From the NCBI RefSeq assembly GCF_001619985.1, contig NW_017264195.1, forward strand, positions 434,001-498,000: a DNA stretch of 64,000 nucleotides, in the 5' to 3' direction. Origin of the DNA: Xylona heveae TC161 (taxonomy: Eukaryota > Ascomycota > Xylonomycetes > Xylonales > Xylonaceae). The position numbers and the translations under genes were made by a program. The notes beneath the pieces are model-generated. The model ran no database searches, was not told the DNA's origin, and saw nothing but the letters and a program-made list of their open reading frames with translations. Positions 36,370 to 47,644 of this stretch are shown here, piece by piece. Each line of letters begins with the position of its first letter. Positions within the stretch are counted from its first letter, which is position 1.

Positions 36370-37401
36370 CCTCCTGACGTAGCTGGGATGCCATTTTATT
36401 TTCGCTTTACATATTTTCACACTCTCTGTTCAGGGCAGATGAGCATCTCCAGTTGATCTTTTGCATCTTTTTCGCCTTTAGTCTGTTCTCCATGTCCTTC
36501 TAGCAGTATTCTTTCATCTTGAATACGTCGCTGAAACGTCTTTTCATCTCGACTGAATATCTTGGACATTCTTGTCCTCTCTTTTCTTTCTTCCTTGGCT
36601 AATCTCTTTGCGTCTTTCTCTTTTACTTTTCGCATTCCATTAATTTTTACCTCCAGCGATCTAGCGAATCTTCTTTTCTTTGCGTTTCTTCCGCGTCTCT
36701 TTTCGTTCAATCTACGAGACTGCTTTCCCCATTGTTACTCGCGTGTTTCCTTGTTGAAGATTTGTTGCAGTAGTATTCCACTTTTATAGACTAAGATACC
36801 TTGTCCCTTGCCAGCGCCTTTGTTTTGCTTTTATTGTTTTCTTTCTCTTTTTCCGGTCTTATCTCCTTTCATCGTTTTTGTCATCTTCTCCACTTGAGTA
36901 ATCTCTCTTCTACTTTTATCAACCTGTAATACACCTGTGCTGCTCAATAGCTTGCAACCTATTGCTCTTGCAACTATTTACACAAGTTTTACTCTTATGC
37001 TGTGCTCCCCCATGCTAAATACTCGATTGCAATCAACATAGGCAAAGATGTTTTTTATGGGTATTAGAGATGGCATGATGATGTGTGTATAGATGGTTTC
37101 ATATTGTTACTGGTACTTGGCTTTACATATCTACTTTTAAATAATTTAGTTACATATATACTACTTTTGCCATTCTGATTGCAACGTGTGATGTTTTTTT
37201 ATTTTTCTATTTATATAATTTACATATGAATCTCATGGAGATGTCTGCGTGCAAGTATGATTATACTATGAATAGACAAAATTCAATCCATCAGATATGA
37301 ATGGAGATATGGTGTGTCTTATGTACCTTGTACATGTCAGCAATGTGACATTTTGTGTAAAGAACTGGACAAGTATGAGGAATGACAAAGTGCCTGTGCT
37401 G

Positions 37402-37449
37402 GTCCGCTGGCCCGCTGGCCCGCTAGTCCGCTAGTCCGCTAGTCCGCTA
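37402..37449. repeat. 8-bp tandem repeat, six copies
   Basis: Units read GTCCGCTG, GCCCGCTG, GCCCGCTA and three times GTCCGCTA. Graded sequence change along the array suggests stepwise duplication. Confidence 0.85.
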
Positions 37450-37531
37450 GTGATAGAAGGAGGTTTATTAAAGAAGTTTTCACTACGCTGAAATGCTAGA
37501 TTATTGATATACAGAATGAATTTGCTCATGC

Positions 37532-37554
<23 letters not shown>
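37532..37554. repeat. GA dinucleotide microsatellite
   Basis: About 11 GA units, followed by imperfect GA and by a TGTGGG-type stretch to about 37597. Confidence 0.85.
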
Positions 37555-37566
<12 letters not shown>

Positions 37567-37861
37567 CTTGTGGGTATGTGGGTGTGTGGGTGTGTGTTGA
37601 TATTTACTAACGCCCATATGTCCTTGTCTGGGCTGGGGTTTATGTGGAATTCGTATCAATATTGTGCGGCAATACTTCCAGTATGCTTCTCTCAAAGCAA
37701 AAGATAGGCAACGACTTAATAGTGTCGATGGAACGAGGGAAGGGAGATGAATGCAGGACAGAATAAATGGTGTGCTATGTGCTATGGTAAAGTCTGAATA
37801 GATTTAGGATATAAATGAATGAACGCTTATGAAACAAACTGGAGTATTAGAAGAAGAAGAA

Positions 37862-37896
<35 letters not shown>
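37862..37896. repeat. GAT trinucleotide microsatellite
   Basis: About 11-12 perfect GAT units preceded by a short GAA run. Confidence 0.85.
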
Positions 37897-37897
<1 letters not shown>

Positions 37898-37951
37898 ATG
37901 GCAGTGTAAAGAACGGTTGAAAAGGAATAAAATGGAAAAAAAGGCAGTAGC

Positions 37952-37978
37952 AATAACAGCAATAACAGCAATAACAGC
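37952..37978. repeat. 9-bp repeat, three copies
   Basis: Three copies of AATAACAGC in tandem. Confidence 0.8.
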
Positions 37979-38036
37979 AGCACAAGTAAGCATCAGTATG
38001 ATAAACAGAAAGAAATGCGCATATTATCATTCCATC

Positions 38037-38114
38037 GTCAGCGTCAGCGTCAGCGTCAATGTCAATGTCAACGTCAATGTCAGCGTCAATGTCAGCGTCA
38101 ATGTCAGCGTCAAC
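38037..38114. repeat. Hexanucleotide repeat array, thirteen units
   Basis: Thirteen consecutive GTCARY-type hexamers (GTCAGC, GTCAAT, GTCAAC) over 78 bp. The variants alternate regularly in the right half (GTCAGC-GTCAAT pairs), suggesting 12-bp higher-order duplication. Confidence 0.85.
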
Positions 38115-38421
38115 ATCTTCCAGAGGGATGTCGGTGGTAAGTATTTCCGTCTGCGTCTTTGTTCACGCGCTTATTCCACGCATGTCCACGCTTTTCCACA
38201 CTTTTCCGCATCTGCTGAGTCCCTAGTTATCTAGAGCAAGCTGCCAGGTTTGAAAATGAGATATGAAAGTCAAGAATGAAAGGGAAGCTCGTCATTTCCT
38301 GGACTGGCTCATGTGCATGTGAACCAAGCCGAGTGCGCGTCATAGTCACTTCGTTGTGGCGTTGCGAGTTTGCAACGGCGGTGTGAGAGGCGGGATAGAT
38401 GATGTTCTGATGTAGCTTCCT

Positions 38422-38604
38422 CTAGGGTAACGGATCAGGATGAGCAGTATAACTATCCCTCTCAGTATCAGTGTCGTTGTCGTTGCCGTGTTCGTCATCG
38501 TCTTCTTCAGCATCAAGAGGGTAAGATACGTCGGCAGGAGCAGCACCAACTCCGGCAGCGACGGGAGCGGGAAATGCTGCAGCGGGAGGTTCACTGGGGA
38601 TAGA

Positions 38605-38636
<32 letters not shown>

Positions 38637-40746
38637 CAGGAGCAATAGGTAATTTGGCATGTGCTGCGGAATCATCTGTCTGTGGTGCACCTGGAGATAG
38701 ATCCTGGGTGACAGCTTCTCCATGCGCTGGCGTATTCTTTGTACGTTTGACCGGCTTGAGCTGACCCTTCTTCGGTCGCAATGATTCCGATTGTGGTTCG
38801 GCCTCGTGGACAGCCACGTACGGGTCATCATGACCCTGACGAGATAGTTTGGCAGGTTCGTGAGACGAACGTGGACGAGTGACATGTTCACCAGTAGAGG
38901 AAGAAAAGGGCTCCTCGTAGTCATTGGTGTTGTCATGTGATACAGCTGGTTTTGGCGAAGGAACTGTCCCTGGAAATCTTGATTCACCAGGGTAGCCTTG
39001 TCCCTGCCTGGCTTGCTCATTGTGCACCTCCAAAGGCACTGATGGCATGGACGGCATCGCAGGTATAGACGTCGCAGGCATCACTGTTACCCCAGGAGCT
39101 GAACGCAGGGCCAGAATCAACACGAGCAGGGTGAGGATTGCAATCGCAACATTCCGCCGATCGCGAGCGAGAACGTAAATATAATTTCGCAACAACGTTG
39201 CCAAGGGGATTTCGTCATGGTGAGGACTTCGACGGGATCGCGGCCGAGGAGAGGACGGAATTTGTTCAGTCAATTGATCGAGCGGAATATGACCGGCGCT
39301 TTTGCTTCTTTGCGTGGCAAGTCCCTCTGGAGAGATCGCAAAGGGGCCAGGTGTGGGCGTAGGTGTTCCTCGGACAGAAATATTCGCACCCATGTCGATA
39401 CCACTGGACGACGCTGCTCTAAAGGAACCTTCTGCAGCATCAAATTCGGACATTGCGTGTGGGGTCATGCTTGGTGGTCGACGATGGTCACCATTTTGAT
39501 ATGTCATGTCCAACTCGTCATCATTACTCATCCCCACCGGCTGCATTGATGGAAATGAGGTGTCCCGTTGCTCTCCGTCGTCATCCAGAAATGATTGGTC
39601 ATGGAAGACGTATTCAGATTGTTCACCATCTTTCTCAAGGAATTTGTCCTCGCCGTTGGCTAGACTTCCAGCATCGCGCGATACACCTGCGTCCTCCCTT
39701 TCCTGCCTCCAGTCCAGCTTTCGGCGTAGTGCTTCCGGCACCCATGGCGAGATTTCAACATCTATACGCTCCATCTCGCGCCATGCCGCGGTCCATGCCC
39801 CAGCCCGCATAAGCCCATTAGCAGCGTAGATTTTGATATTCCATCTTCGGCCATGACTTCCGCTTCCGTGGCGATCATCTTTGACCCTCTGGCCGCAATC
39901 TCCGCATTTTTCAGTCTTGTTACTTCCTTCGCTGTCAAATCCCTCATCCTCGTCCTCTTCATTGCATTCGTCGCTCGAGTCGCCTTCATTGTGGTAGTGA
40001 AAATGTCCGCATTTCGAAATCCGAGGGGCCTTTAGCTCAAGTGACTCGAGCAGACGTTCTTCGAGCAACTCGTACTCGTCTCTTGGATGGGGAAGCAAAA
40101 TTCCTCGCTCAAGAACCGTGTCCGAGACCTTGTCTCGTAGAACTTTGTAATTGTCGATAATGGCCGGTGGAAGCACCGCGTCCATTGTGGCTTGCGAGTA
40201 TGGAAAATGAATCGGCATGATGGTAACATGTAAGAGGACGAGCGGAAACTCCTTTTTATTATTGTTATTCGAAGACGTCTTTTTTGACCTGACCGTCATT
40301 CCCTCGGATCGGATCGAGCGAGGCGTGCTGTGGCGCGAAGTTGTGCTGAGTCTGTGTCGGTAGGACTTTGGCGAAGAAAAGTCATTGAAAGGCGGCGGAG
40401 TCTCCATCTGCAGAGCGCGCACGGAAGACGGGCTGCGGAATGGAGAACGCTGTTTGTAGGGAGCATACTGTCCGCTCCGCTCATCCAAAGATATCGTCTG
40501 GATCACCGAATCCTCCGGCATTTCGGATATGACATCTTCGGATTGATGCGTCATTGTGGGTGAGCGAGGAAGGGACATGTCTTCATGTTCAATGCTGTCC
40601 ATGAGGTTTTTGACTGAGCCTGCTTGTTCATATTTTGATTCCACAGCCGCCAGAGATGCTTCATCGAAAGAGCGTCCCAAAGTAGAATCTGGTGTAGGAA
40701 GCGCCGAGGGGTCCGTATATATTGAGAAATCGGCACCTGCGGACAT
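38422..40746 (-). CDS. Uncharacterised conserved fungal single-pass membrane protein
   Basis: Intronless frame of 774 residues. The N-terminal 160 residues are Ser/Pro-rich. A conserved, structured block (about 165-350) contains FPLVLLHVTIMPIHFPYSQA, VLRDKVSDTVLERGILLPHP, EYELLEERLLESLELKAPRI, CGHFHYHN, a second cysteine pair EKCGDCGQR and WNIKIYAANGLMRAGAWTAA. One clear membrane segment, NVAIAILTLLVLILALRSA, lies near residue 560, preceded by basic residues. The rest of the C-terminal part is disordered with a 10-residue Ala run encoded by a GCT/GCA-type repeat at 38610-38636. I recognise the block as shared among ascomycetes and recall 'pathway-specific nitrogen regulator' as an automatic label, but nothing here shows a DNA-binding domain. 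Function unknown; the TM segment argues for a membrane or nuclear-envelope location. Confidence 0.8.
38610..38636. repeat. Coding trinucleotide (AGC/GCT) repeat, poly-alanine
   Basis: About nine AGC-type triplets on plus, read as alanine codons on minus inside the 774-residue membrane protein. Confidence 0.85.
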
Positions 40747-41613
40747 GCTGACGTTTTGGCGGCGTCCTGCGCGCCAAGGATATTATTGAAGCCTTCTAAA
40801 CAAGATCGGGCGAATATCCACTACACTTTTTTGAAGAAAACAGATGGCGCTCTTTTTTTCTTCGTCAATGTTTGGCTCGTCTTTCCCGTTTGCAAAAAGC
40901 GTAACTTCAAAGTAAACAATGCTTGACCAGGGGAGGAACGGCTGCAATACACGCTGTGAAAACGACATACGAATTAACGGCAAAATTCAAGACAGCCTCT
41001 GGGCAGACAGATCAAAAAACAATGGCACAGACTCGAGCGCTGGTTCTGCGCACAGACGGTGAGAGCGCGTGGGTACTGCCGCGGATGTCGGATGAGGCGG
41101 TGTGTAGTCTCTGTATATGTCCGGGGGCTTATCGGGTTGCCAGGCGCAACGGCTTGGTTGTCCAGGGCGGCTGCGGTATCACCACAAGGACAGCCGAAAT
41201 AATCCACAATGATGTGCTGTACATCTATAATCTCCTAAAAACAATAAATCCTCTCGAGAAATTTCCTGAGACGAGCCGGCTATTTTAGGCAAGCTGTCAG
41301 ATTGGAGATAATCATGATCATGATGCCAGGGACGTAGCATGAAGAACTGTCGTAATAGAGAGATGTAATTGTATCTCGCTGCGACAATCGAGGTATCAGC
41401 TTGAAGGACATGCAACGAAAGATGATCCAATGAGATGGATAAGTTTGCGTTCATAATGACTTCTAGGTTCGTTATACGTTCCAAAATAGGTCGACAACCA
41501 GCAGACTATTGAGTTGTAATTGCATTTCACAATGTGGAAATTATAGAGATGAGTGAAGTCTACAACTCTCCAGCCGGTCATCATATTCAATTGGTTTACT
41601 CTGGCAGAATTAT
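40747..41613. other. Intergenic: promoter of the membrane protein gene and CIA30 3' flank
   Basis: Tandem minus-strand genes. An open frame on plus at 40923-41288 has no similarity I recognise and lacks an ATG at its 5' end. No repeat or RNA gene seen. Confidence 0.55.
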
Positions 41614-42496
41614 TTAATGGTTGGTTCTTCGAAGTCGTTGCGTTCCTTCTGCAGTGTCTCCTTTCCAAGGGATGTTCTGATCGAGTCTATCATCCTCCCG
41701 AAGTTCTTCTTCGGTCAATTTGTTGGTAGCCCATATCCGGCCTATGCAAAGATCAAAAGGGCCGGGAAGCCTATCTATCGATCCAATTCCTATTGTACGC
41801 ACTCTTTGCCGAAGCATTTCGGATTGCGGTTCCACGACAACCCCATGATTGGTACGGACAAAGTCGTTCCACTTGATAAGTACTGTCTCCCATTGCCCAG
41901 GCTTTCGAGTATAGAGGCGGTGCTGATGTATATCTGTAGGCACGATTGACTCTGTCTGAACATTGACAAAATATTTCCGTCCATCTGACTTCACTCTGAG
42001 TGCGACATAAGTATACGGATCGATATCCCACAGGCTCTTTCCAAATATACTTGGAGGCCTATCTTTCGTGCGCCAGGCAGCGTAGCCTGTCCGATGAACT
42101 TCGGGCCTATCTGGTGGAAGTTCGACAGATATAGACCCGTGAAAGCGCGCATGTGCGGGCTCGTCATTGCTTCCTGGCACATGATCTAAGGCAACTTCTG
42201 AAAATCCTCCAATATCGACATCCGACATGGTCTTGCATGCAGTGATTGAGCTGGGGTCCGCAAAGTTAACCAGCTCATATGGCCCTGATGGTCCGTAAAT
42301 GGTTTCCTGTTTTATGACTACACCAATCAATATGAATAAAGATACTGATTTTATAGATGTCAAGAGATTCGAGGGCTTCGAATTGCCGCAGATTCTTCTC
42401 AAAGTACATGTACTTACCAATATTTGTATATCTCTTCAGCTCCTCCAAGCTCCGCTTCAGGAAGCCGGGCGCGAGCAGCCTTGTAGTCGGCTTCAT
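41614..42496 (-). CDS. cia30: Complex I intermediate-associated protein 30 (CIA30/NDUFAF1)
   Basis: Two exons on minus, 42496-42418 and 42317-41614, joined in phase 1 to give 260 residues. The N-terminus MKPTTRLLAPGFLKRSLEEL is basic and amphipathic, fitting mitochondrial import. The CIA30 domain follows: PYELVNFADPSSITACKTMS, DIGGFSEVALDHVPG, ARFHGSISVELP, GYAAWRTKD, the core FGKSLWDIDPYTYVALRVKS, then YFVNVQTESIVPTDIHQHRL, WETVLIKWNDFVRTNHGVVV and VRTIGIGSIDRLPGPFDLCI. CIA30 chaperones assembly of the membrane arm of NADH:ubiquinone oxidoreductase and is not part of the mature enzyme. Its presence implies a fungus with complex I. The 100-bp intron ends GTGTAG ahead of TCATAAAACAG; a later AG would break the frame. 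Confidence 0.93.
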
Positions 42497-43769
42497 CCCG
42501 CTAGATGACGAAGAACTTGGATTTTACAGGATTATGAGTTCAGCAAAAGATATGGAACAACATTTAAAGGCATCGACGGATTTTGCGAATGATCAGGTGT
42601 ATTCAGAAAAGAGAAAACACTCGAAGGAACCAAACAATGGAGATTGTGGGGAAATGCTAACTAGTCGTTGGGGTTCGTCCCGAGCTTCCCCAGCGGCATC
42701 TCCCGCCGTTCAGACAAATCCGCTTTTTAGGTGAGCAATCTCCATACTTCGTACATGGAAAGAAATCACGACAAGGCAAACCAAATTTCCAGAGTACTTG
42801 ATGCTGGCAGTGTTGCAAATGTGAGAGGATAATATGTAAGCTGTATTGCAATTTCATCAATGTACCTGATTAGTATCCCTGTCTTTACCAAACCTATAGA
42901 GATAAACTCATTTTCTTTTTAATAGATTGATTATCAAGAGATGTAAATATTGAGAAGAAGAAAATATCACAGATAATGTTAGACTTATGCAAAAACCAGG
43001 ACGAAAATTTCAGGAGCCGCGTTACTTCAGATCAAGTATTATATTTTTCAGGGATTTAATTTGAGGAAATGAATCGAACCAACTCATCTAAACACTCACC
43101 GGATATTATTGACTTACCTCTACATACAAGCATGACTAGTAGTTATTAGCTCCTCAGCATATTTGCAGACAAAGAGCGCGATGTAAGCAAAGCCGTACAA
43201 ATGTGAGGTGGCCGAAAGCATTGATTGGAATTATCGACAGGCTTTCTTTCTGTCGGTTGCTATGTTGGTCGCTATCCGTCGCTCCTTTAGCAAACCCGGG
43301 ATAGTCGCCAGAGCTACAGTTCGAGCTTCCGTTGCTGTCCAGGTCTCTCACATTTTGTTCTTCATCAGATCCTCTTAACTAGCGAATACGTATTGTTTTT
43401 GTTTCACAATAAAGCAGAGTGGAATGCATTAAAAATAATAGACCAGGAAAACAAATCTTATTTTACCAGGAATAAATCATTATACAACCTGTGTTTCCCT
43501 TCAGGTAGTTATCCGTTGAGGTCACGCGAAATTGTGCTTGTCGGTTCCTCGCCTAGCCAATGACAGTCCCTCGGTCATCCACTAACTTAACCGGGCCCCA
43601 GCGCTCACTCGGTTGCTACTTTTCATCTCTCGTACACCACACTTTCTCTTTTTTCCTTTCCAACGTCCAGAAGCCAGTCACCCCGATATTTGAGACCTTC
43701 TATCGTCTCTAATAATCTTGGGTGGTTTGGACTAGACTGCAGCAGCAGCTATTTCAATGAGTAATCATC
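42497..43769. other. Divergent promoter region cia30 / naa38
   Basis: About 1.3 kb between outward-facing genes. It is AT-rich, particularly 42880-43080 and 43390-43490. Short open frames on either strand are not convincing. No RNA gene, no repeat. A weak tRNA-like TTCGA motif at about 43073 has no matching D-arm and was dismissed. Confidence 0.6.
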
Positions 43770-44243
43770 ATGGCAAGCAATGCTCCCGATAATGCTGGAG
43801 CGACGCTTTTCCTCCAGTCGCTCCTGGGAAAGCAACTGCGCATTACCACAACTGATACACGCATCTTCGTTGGCCAGATGAGATGTACTGATAGGGTATG
43901 TGCTTCTCTTTTTACAACTGACACTCGTTTGAAGTCTCCAAGTAATACCAGTTCCACGCCCATTTCTACTTTCTCATTAATCTCGCAATTTCGGCGAACC
44001 TAGAGCTGACTGGATTCGCCTGGATAGGATCAAAATGTAATTCTGGCAGGAACGCATGAGTACCGCCATCCTTCACCAGCAGCAATTCGTTCTGCTTCTG
44101 CTAAAGCTGCCGCGACGGTGCCTGAGCAGTCGAAATTCAAGCTGGATATGACAAGCCGATACTTGGGACTCGTCGTCGTTCCGGGCATGCATATTTCCAA
44201 GATTGAATTGGAAGAATTTCGGCCCCTCGCCTCTACTGGCTGA
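43770..44243 (+). CDS. naa38: N-alpha-acetyltransferase 38, NatC auxiliary subunit (LSMD1/Mak31, Sm-like)
   Basis: Two exons, 43770-43895 and 44028-44243, giving 113 residues. An Sm fold is evident: LFLQSLLGKQLRITTTDTRI (strands 1-2), FVGQMRCTDRDQNVILAGTH (Sm1 motif with the conserved CTDRDQNVIL) and, after a basic insert, RYLGLVVVPGMHISKIEL (Sm2 motif). The CTDRDQNVIL and GLVVVPG motifs point to LSMD1/NAA38 rather than to a core Lsm protein. The protein joins Naa30 and Naa35 in the NatC complex that acetylates Met-hydrophobic N-termini on the ribosome. The intron (132 bp) is longer than most here. An 11-codon upstream frame starting at 43757 overlaps the start in another frame; its ATG has a weak context, the main ATG a strong one. 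Confidence 0.88.
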
Positions 44244-47200
44244 TTGGCTCTTTTTCCACTCGCGGTCAATGAAAAGCCCGGTGAAGCTTTCTTCTTTGAA
44301 GAGTATCTGCTTGAGAGCTCTAATATGGCAGCCTGAAGACGTGGAACATGCCCCTCCACAGGCATAGTAGGAATGGGCTTTGTGAGATGAAAATCTAATC
44401 TCCGCAACTGGTGCACAATTTAGAGCTTGGGTGAAACCAAGTCTCTGGGCGGACTATTCATTAATCCGGAGTCAGGTCTCTTTGACCGTATGCATCAATT
44501 GAAACCCAAATGTAATCCATCCGATGGCTGGCCACTGAAGGTGTGTTCTTTATTTTCTCCTTCTCTTTCATCACCTCACCCTACCTCACGGCCCTCTGGT
44601 CCGCAACACTATGATGAAACAATTTGGTCCGTGTTGAAGAGGCGGCTTAAGACCCCGCCGCAAGACTACACAACAAAGCGCTTGTCGCACTTCTGATACC
44701 TGTCTATCTTAGTCTCTAATCCTCGTTCTGGAATAAAATTATTTTCCAGTTGATTTGCTAACATTGAAAAAGCCTTTAGGATCTAGTAAACGGATCATTT
44801 TCATTATGGAGATGCATTTCATGCTTTGTCCTCCCATGCGGAATACGATTATTAATCCGACGAGTGAATTGACTCTACTTGGACCCCGCTCAACTTTTCT
44901 TCACATTCTGTTGAAAATTTTGCATGCCTGGTTTTGCCATGCACTGCTCTACTGCTGGTATAAAATGGCTCGCTTCGGCTGCGTGGGCAGGTAAAATGAC
45001 ATCTTGCGATATCAAGAGGAGCAATATGTACAGTCTGTCATCCAAGTACACGGCTACACTATCAAGAGCGTAGGCCGAATCCTTACCACTATCCTTTATT
45101 TATTCGCATCCTCACTTCATATACACCTGTGTCGGGATTCGTACATTCAATTTGACTCCTTCTCATGCCCCGTAGCATACAAATTTGTGCTCATTTAGTA
45201 ACCATTTCCATTTACAACCCGAGACTGCAGTCCAAACTTCATCCACTCATTGCTAATACTGGGTACCGTTCTGCTTACCTGCCTCTATCTAAAAAAGAAT
45301 TAAAAAAAATTAAAACCCTTCAATTTTACGCAATCCTTGACTACCCATATATCCGGGCTACTTTGTCGAATCTTCACTACCCTTCTGTCCTATATCAGCT
45401 CTTTTTTCTTTGTGAAGGTTCGCGATCACAATTGTCAAAGCACGCGAGAACGGTAAATGTTAGCTTGACTGCCCAGAATCTAGAAGATGAAGAAAGGATC
45501 GTGCCAATCGATACCTTAGTACAAGTACCTACGGAATAGACTAGCGCCAATGCCAGCTTATATGTTTCTTGCTGTGATGTATGTCTTGCATCTTCTCAAC
45601 GGCAGCATCAGCCCCTCTCCTCGCGGCATCCGTATTACTGATCGATCTTCTGAATGTCAAGAATCTGAAAATTTTTTTTTTTGCCGCGAAGATAATCGGG
45701 CTTTTGTTACCAGCGATTCTACTTTGATGGAGCAACCTCGTCAAATTGTTTTTCTAGGGCAGAACCCCGGATAACGCATGACTCGCAATTTCAATTCGTC
45801 AATTGCAAATTGTGCTGCCCAGAGAGCTCGTGCTTGGCTTACGGGGCCAATGGTATGGGAATATGTTACACCCCGCATGTGGGAAATTGCATACCTTGCG
45901 ATGATCTCGCTCTCATGAAGCAAAACAACACTCGAATAGCCCTTTGTTTGATGCGGACAGCAGAAACGAAACAAGGTCTCAACGAATTTTCGGTACACTC
46001 AAAGTTTTTGGTTGGGTTTCAAAAGGAAATAGAGGTTCTTAAATTTTCTCTCTCCTTGTGGCTGACCACGTGGTCGGAAAAGTTTTGATTTTGGGGAGGA
46101 GGGCGGTTGGACCCTCGCAGGACCCTGAACTGTGGAGACAAGGGATACCGGTGTACGAGTACAACTCAAAAGTTTAGCGAGAAGACAGTGGACAAAAAGA
46201 GCCCCTTCACCGCTAATTTGGCTTCCCCACGCTATCTAAAGTACAGTTCAGTACCGTTTCTGTCTCCCCACAAACTACTCAGTCTTGCCCCGTCCTTCTT
46301 CCAACGTCATTGCATCAACCATCCCTGCTCGTATCCCACGATCAGGTGAAGTCAGAATGGGGTGATTAACACGACACGCGGGAGAAAGAATATTCTGAAG
46401 AGAAAGAAGAATACTGATTTTCCTTCAAAGATTTCAATTGTCGGTCTTGCAATGAACCTTTTAATAGCTACCTACCTAGGTATGTCCGAGTACGAGTGTT
46501 GACGGCGTGAGTGTTTGCAGCTAGTAATTGCAGCGACGATGCTTTAGCTGTTCCGAATCTTCCAAGGTCTCACACCACACAGTGAAGCACATGACTACCC
46601 ACATTTTAAACCGACATTACTCCCACATAGCTCGCCCTGCTGGCTCCCACTTTCAGCTCTGCATTGCGGTTTCCGGGGACTCTTCCAGCCAGCGATGGTT
46701 TTTTCCATTATGCTCAGCCGTGTAGCTCTCTCATGCACAAGTACTTGTTTGTTTCCCGCCCTACCCTCCCAGTCGGGTCGGAGGGGTACAAGGGCCGTGG
46801 GCGGGATGGGTGGAGGCTTGCCTTGCCGATCCCCCCGACGGCCGAGCGTCTACCCCCGCGTCAATCCCTTGCTATAGCGCCCAGTCTGGTCGTCCTAATG
46901 GCGAGACATATACGCTTCACACCTTGGTACTACACATGCCACCCACGATTTCGGATGGACGTGGCAGCCATAAGCAGCGCAAGGTGGAAAGTGATAGGAG
47001 AAAAAGGGGCGTGCATGCATTACTTTGGCTTCATGCACGAGGTAATCAGAGATTCAACTGTAGTCTGAAACCCAAACGGAGGCTCGCAGTATTTGTGTTG
47101 CCCAGACTGCTACTGCTTTGATCAGCGAGCCATGAATCAATTTCAATTCAATCTTGTCTAGCCAACGAACGCTGCAGTGTGGCAGGCGCACAATGTATTT

Positions 47201-47573
47201 CCGTGTATTGTGCTGTGGTTTACCCCCGGAAAGCATGTCTACACCACAGTGTCCCTTGCCATATCTGTCGTACGTCACTGCTGTCCAGAAACAGTGACGC
47301 ACCTTACACTTTGCTGTACATGGTGCAGAGCTTGTCCTCCCCTGGAATTGGCTCGCGGGAGCCAAGGGCCGTCTATTCTCAGTCCAATCCAGACCAATGC
47401 TCCGAGAGCTGCCAGATTAAGGGCTCATCGACCGCCTGACCTCTTTTAGACCTCCATCTCACGCCTCTCTCACGAAGCGCTTACTTCGTGAGCGCTCTAG
47501 TCATCATACCACTGCAGCACACTCAAGACGGCCACCGTCGCTCTGCTGTCGTTCTTTCATTTTGCACTGCTCC
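44244..47573. other. Gene-empty stretch of about 3.4 kb upstream of ccg-9
   Basis: The longest stretch without a gene. Short open frames occur throughout (for example 44427-44696, 45165-45539, 46664-47068) but none shows a family motif, codon-level coding character or convincing splice sites. It changes from AT-rich (44700-46100) to GC-richer (46700-47560). I see no rRNA, tRNA, transposon ends or long repeat. Much of the right part may be the long promoter of ccg-9; STRE-like CCCCT/AGGGG occur at about 46784 and 47339-47343. Confidence 0.5.
47471..47496. promoter_or_regulatory. Compact inverted repeat with paired AGCGCT palindromes upstream of ccg-9
   Basis: CACGAAG (47471-47477) and its complement CTTCGTG (47484-47490) flank a 6-bp loop, and the palindrome AGCGCT occurs at 47476-47481 and again at 47491-47496, 15 bp apart. 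The site lies about 150 bp upstream of the ccg-9 start and about 80 bp upstream of its TATA box. It could bind a dimeric regulator; no known motif is matched. Confidence 0.35.
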
Positions 47574-47580
47574 TATAAAA
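47574..47580 (+). promoter_or_regulatory. TATA box of ccg-9
   Basis: TATAAAA, 65-71 bp upstream of the start codon at 47645, a good position for a TATA-driven inducible gene with a short leader. Confidence 0.65.
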
Positions 47581-47644
47581 GTCCGCACTCAGTAGCCAGC
47601 GAACCTCCTCAATCAGCATCGTTGCCTTGACATTATATTTCAAG

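Larger units (their letters stand above)
36370..38421. other. Convergent intergenic region rich in simple repeats
   Basis: The 3' UTRs of two convergent genes are separated by about 2 kb. The left half (36400-37300) is pyrimidine- and AT-rich. The right half (37400-38115) contains several separate microsatellites and minisatellites, listed individually. Open frames across them are homopolymer-like and not credible genes. Confidence 0.7.

Noticed and set aside
37863-38234. 123-codon frame beginning with a methionine run
   Set aside because: Made of GAT and GTCARY microsatellites; reading frame is an artefact of the repeats.
40923-41288. 121-codon plus-strand frame upstream of the membrane protein gene
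   Set aside because: Opens with a non-ATG codon, no recognisable family, no conserved motif.
43064-43090. TTCGA-type string resembling a tRNA T-arm on minus
   Set aside because: No D-arm or acceptor pairing within tRNA distance.
44030-44416. 128-codon minus-strand frame
   Set aside because: Antisense shadow of naa38 exon 2.
45165-45539. 124-codon plus-strand frame in the gene-empty stretch
   Set aside because: AT-rich, no family resemblance, no splice partners; treated as chance.
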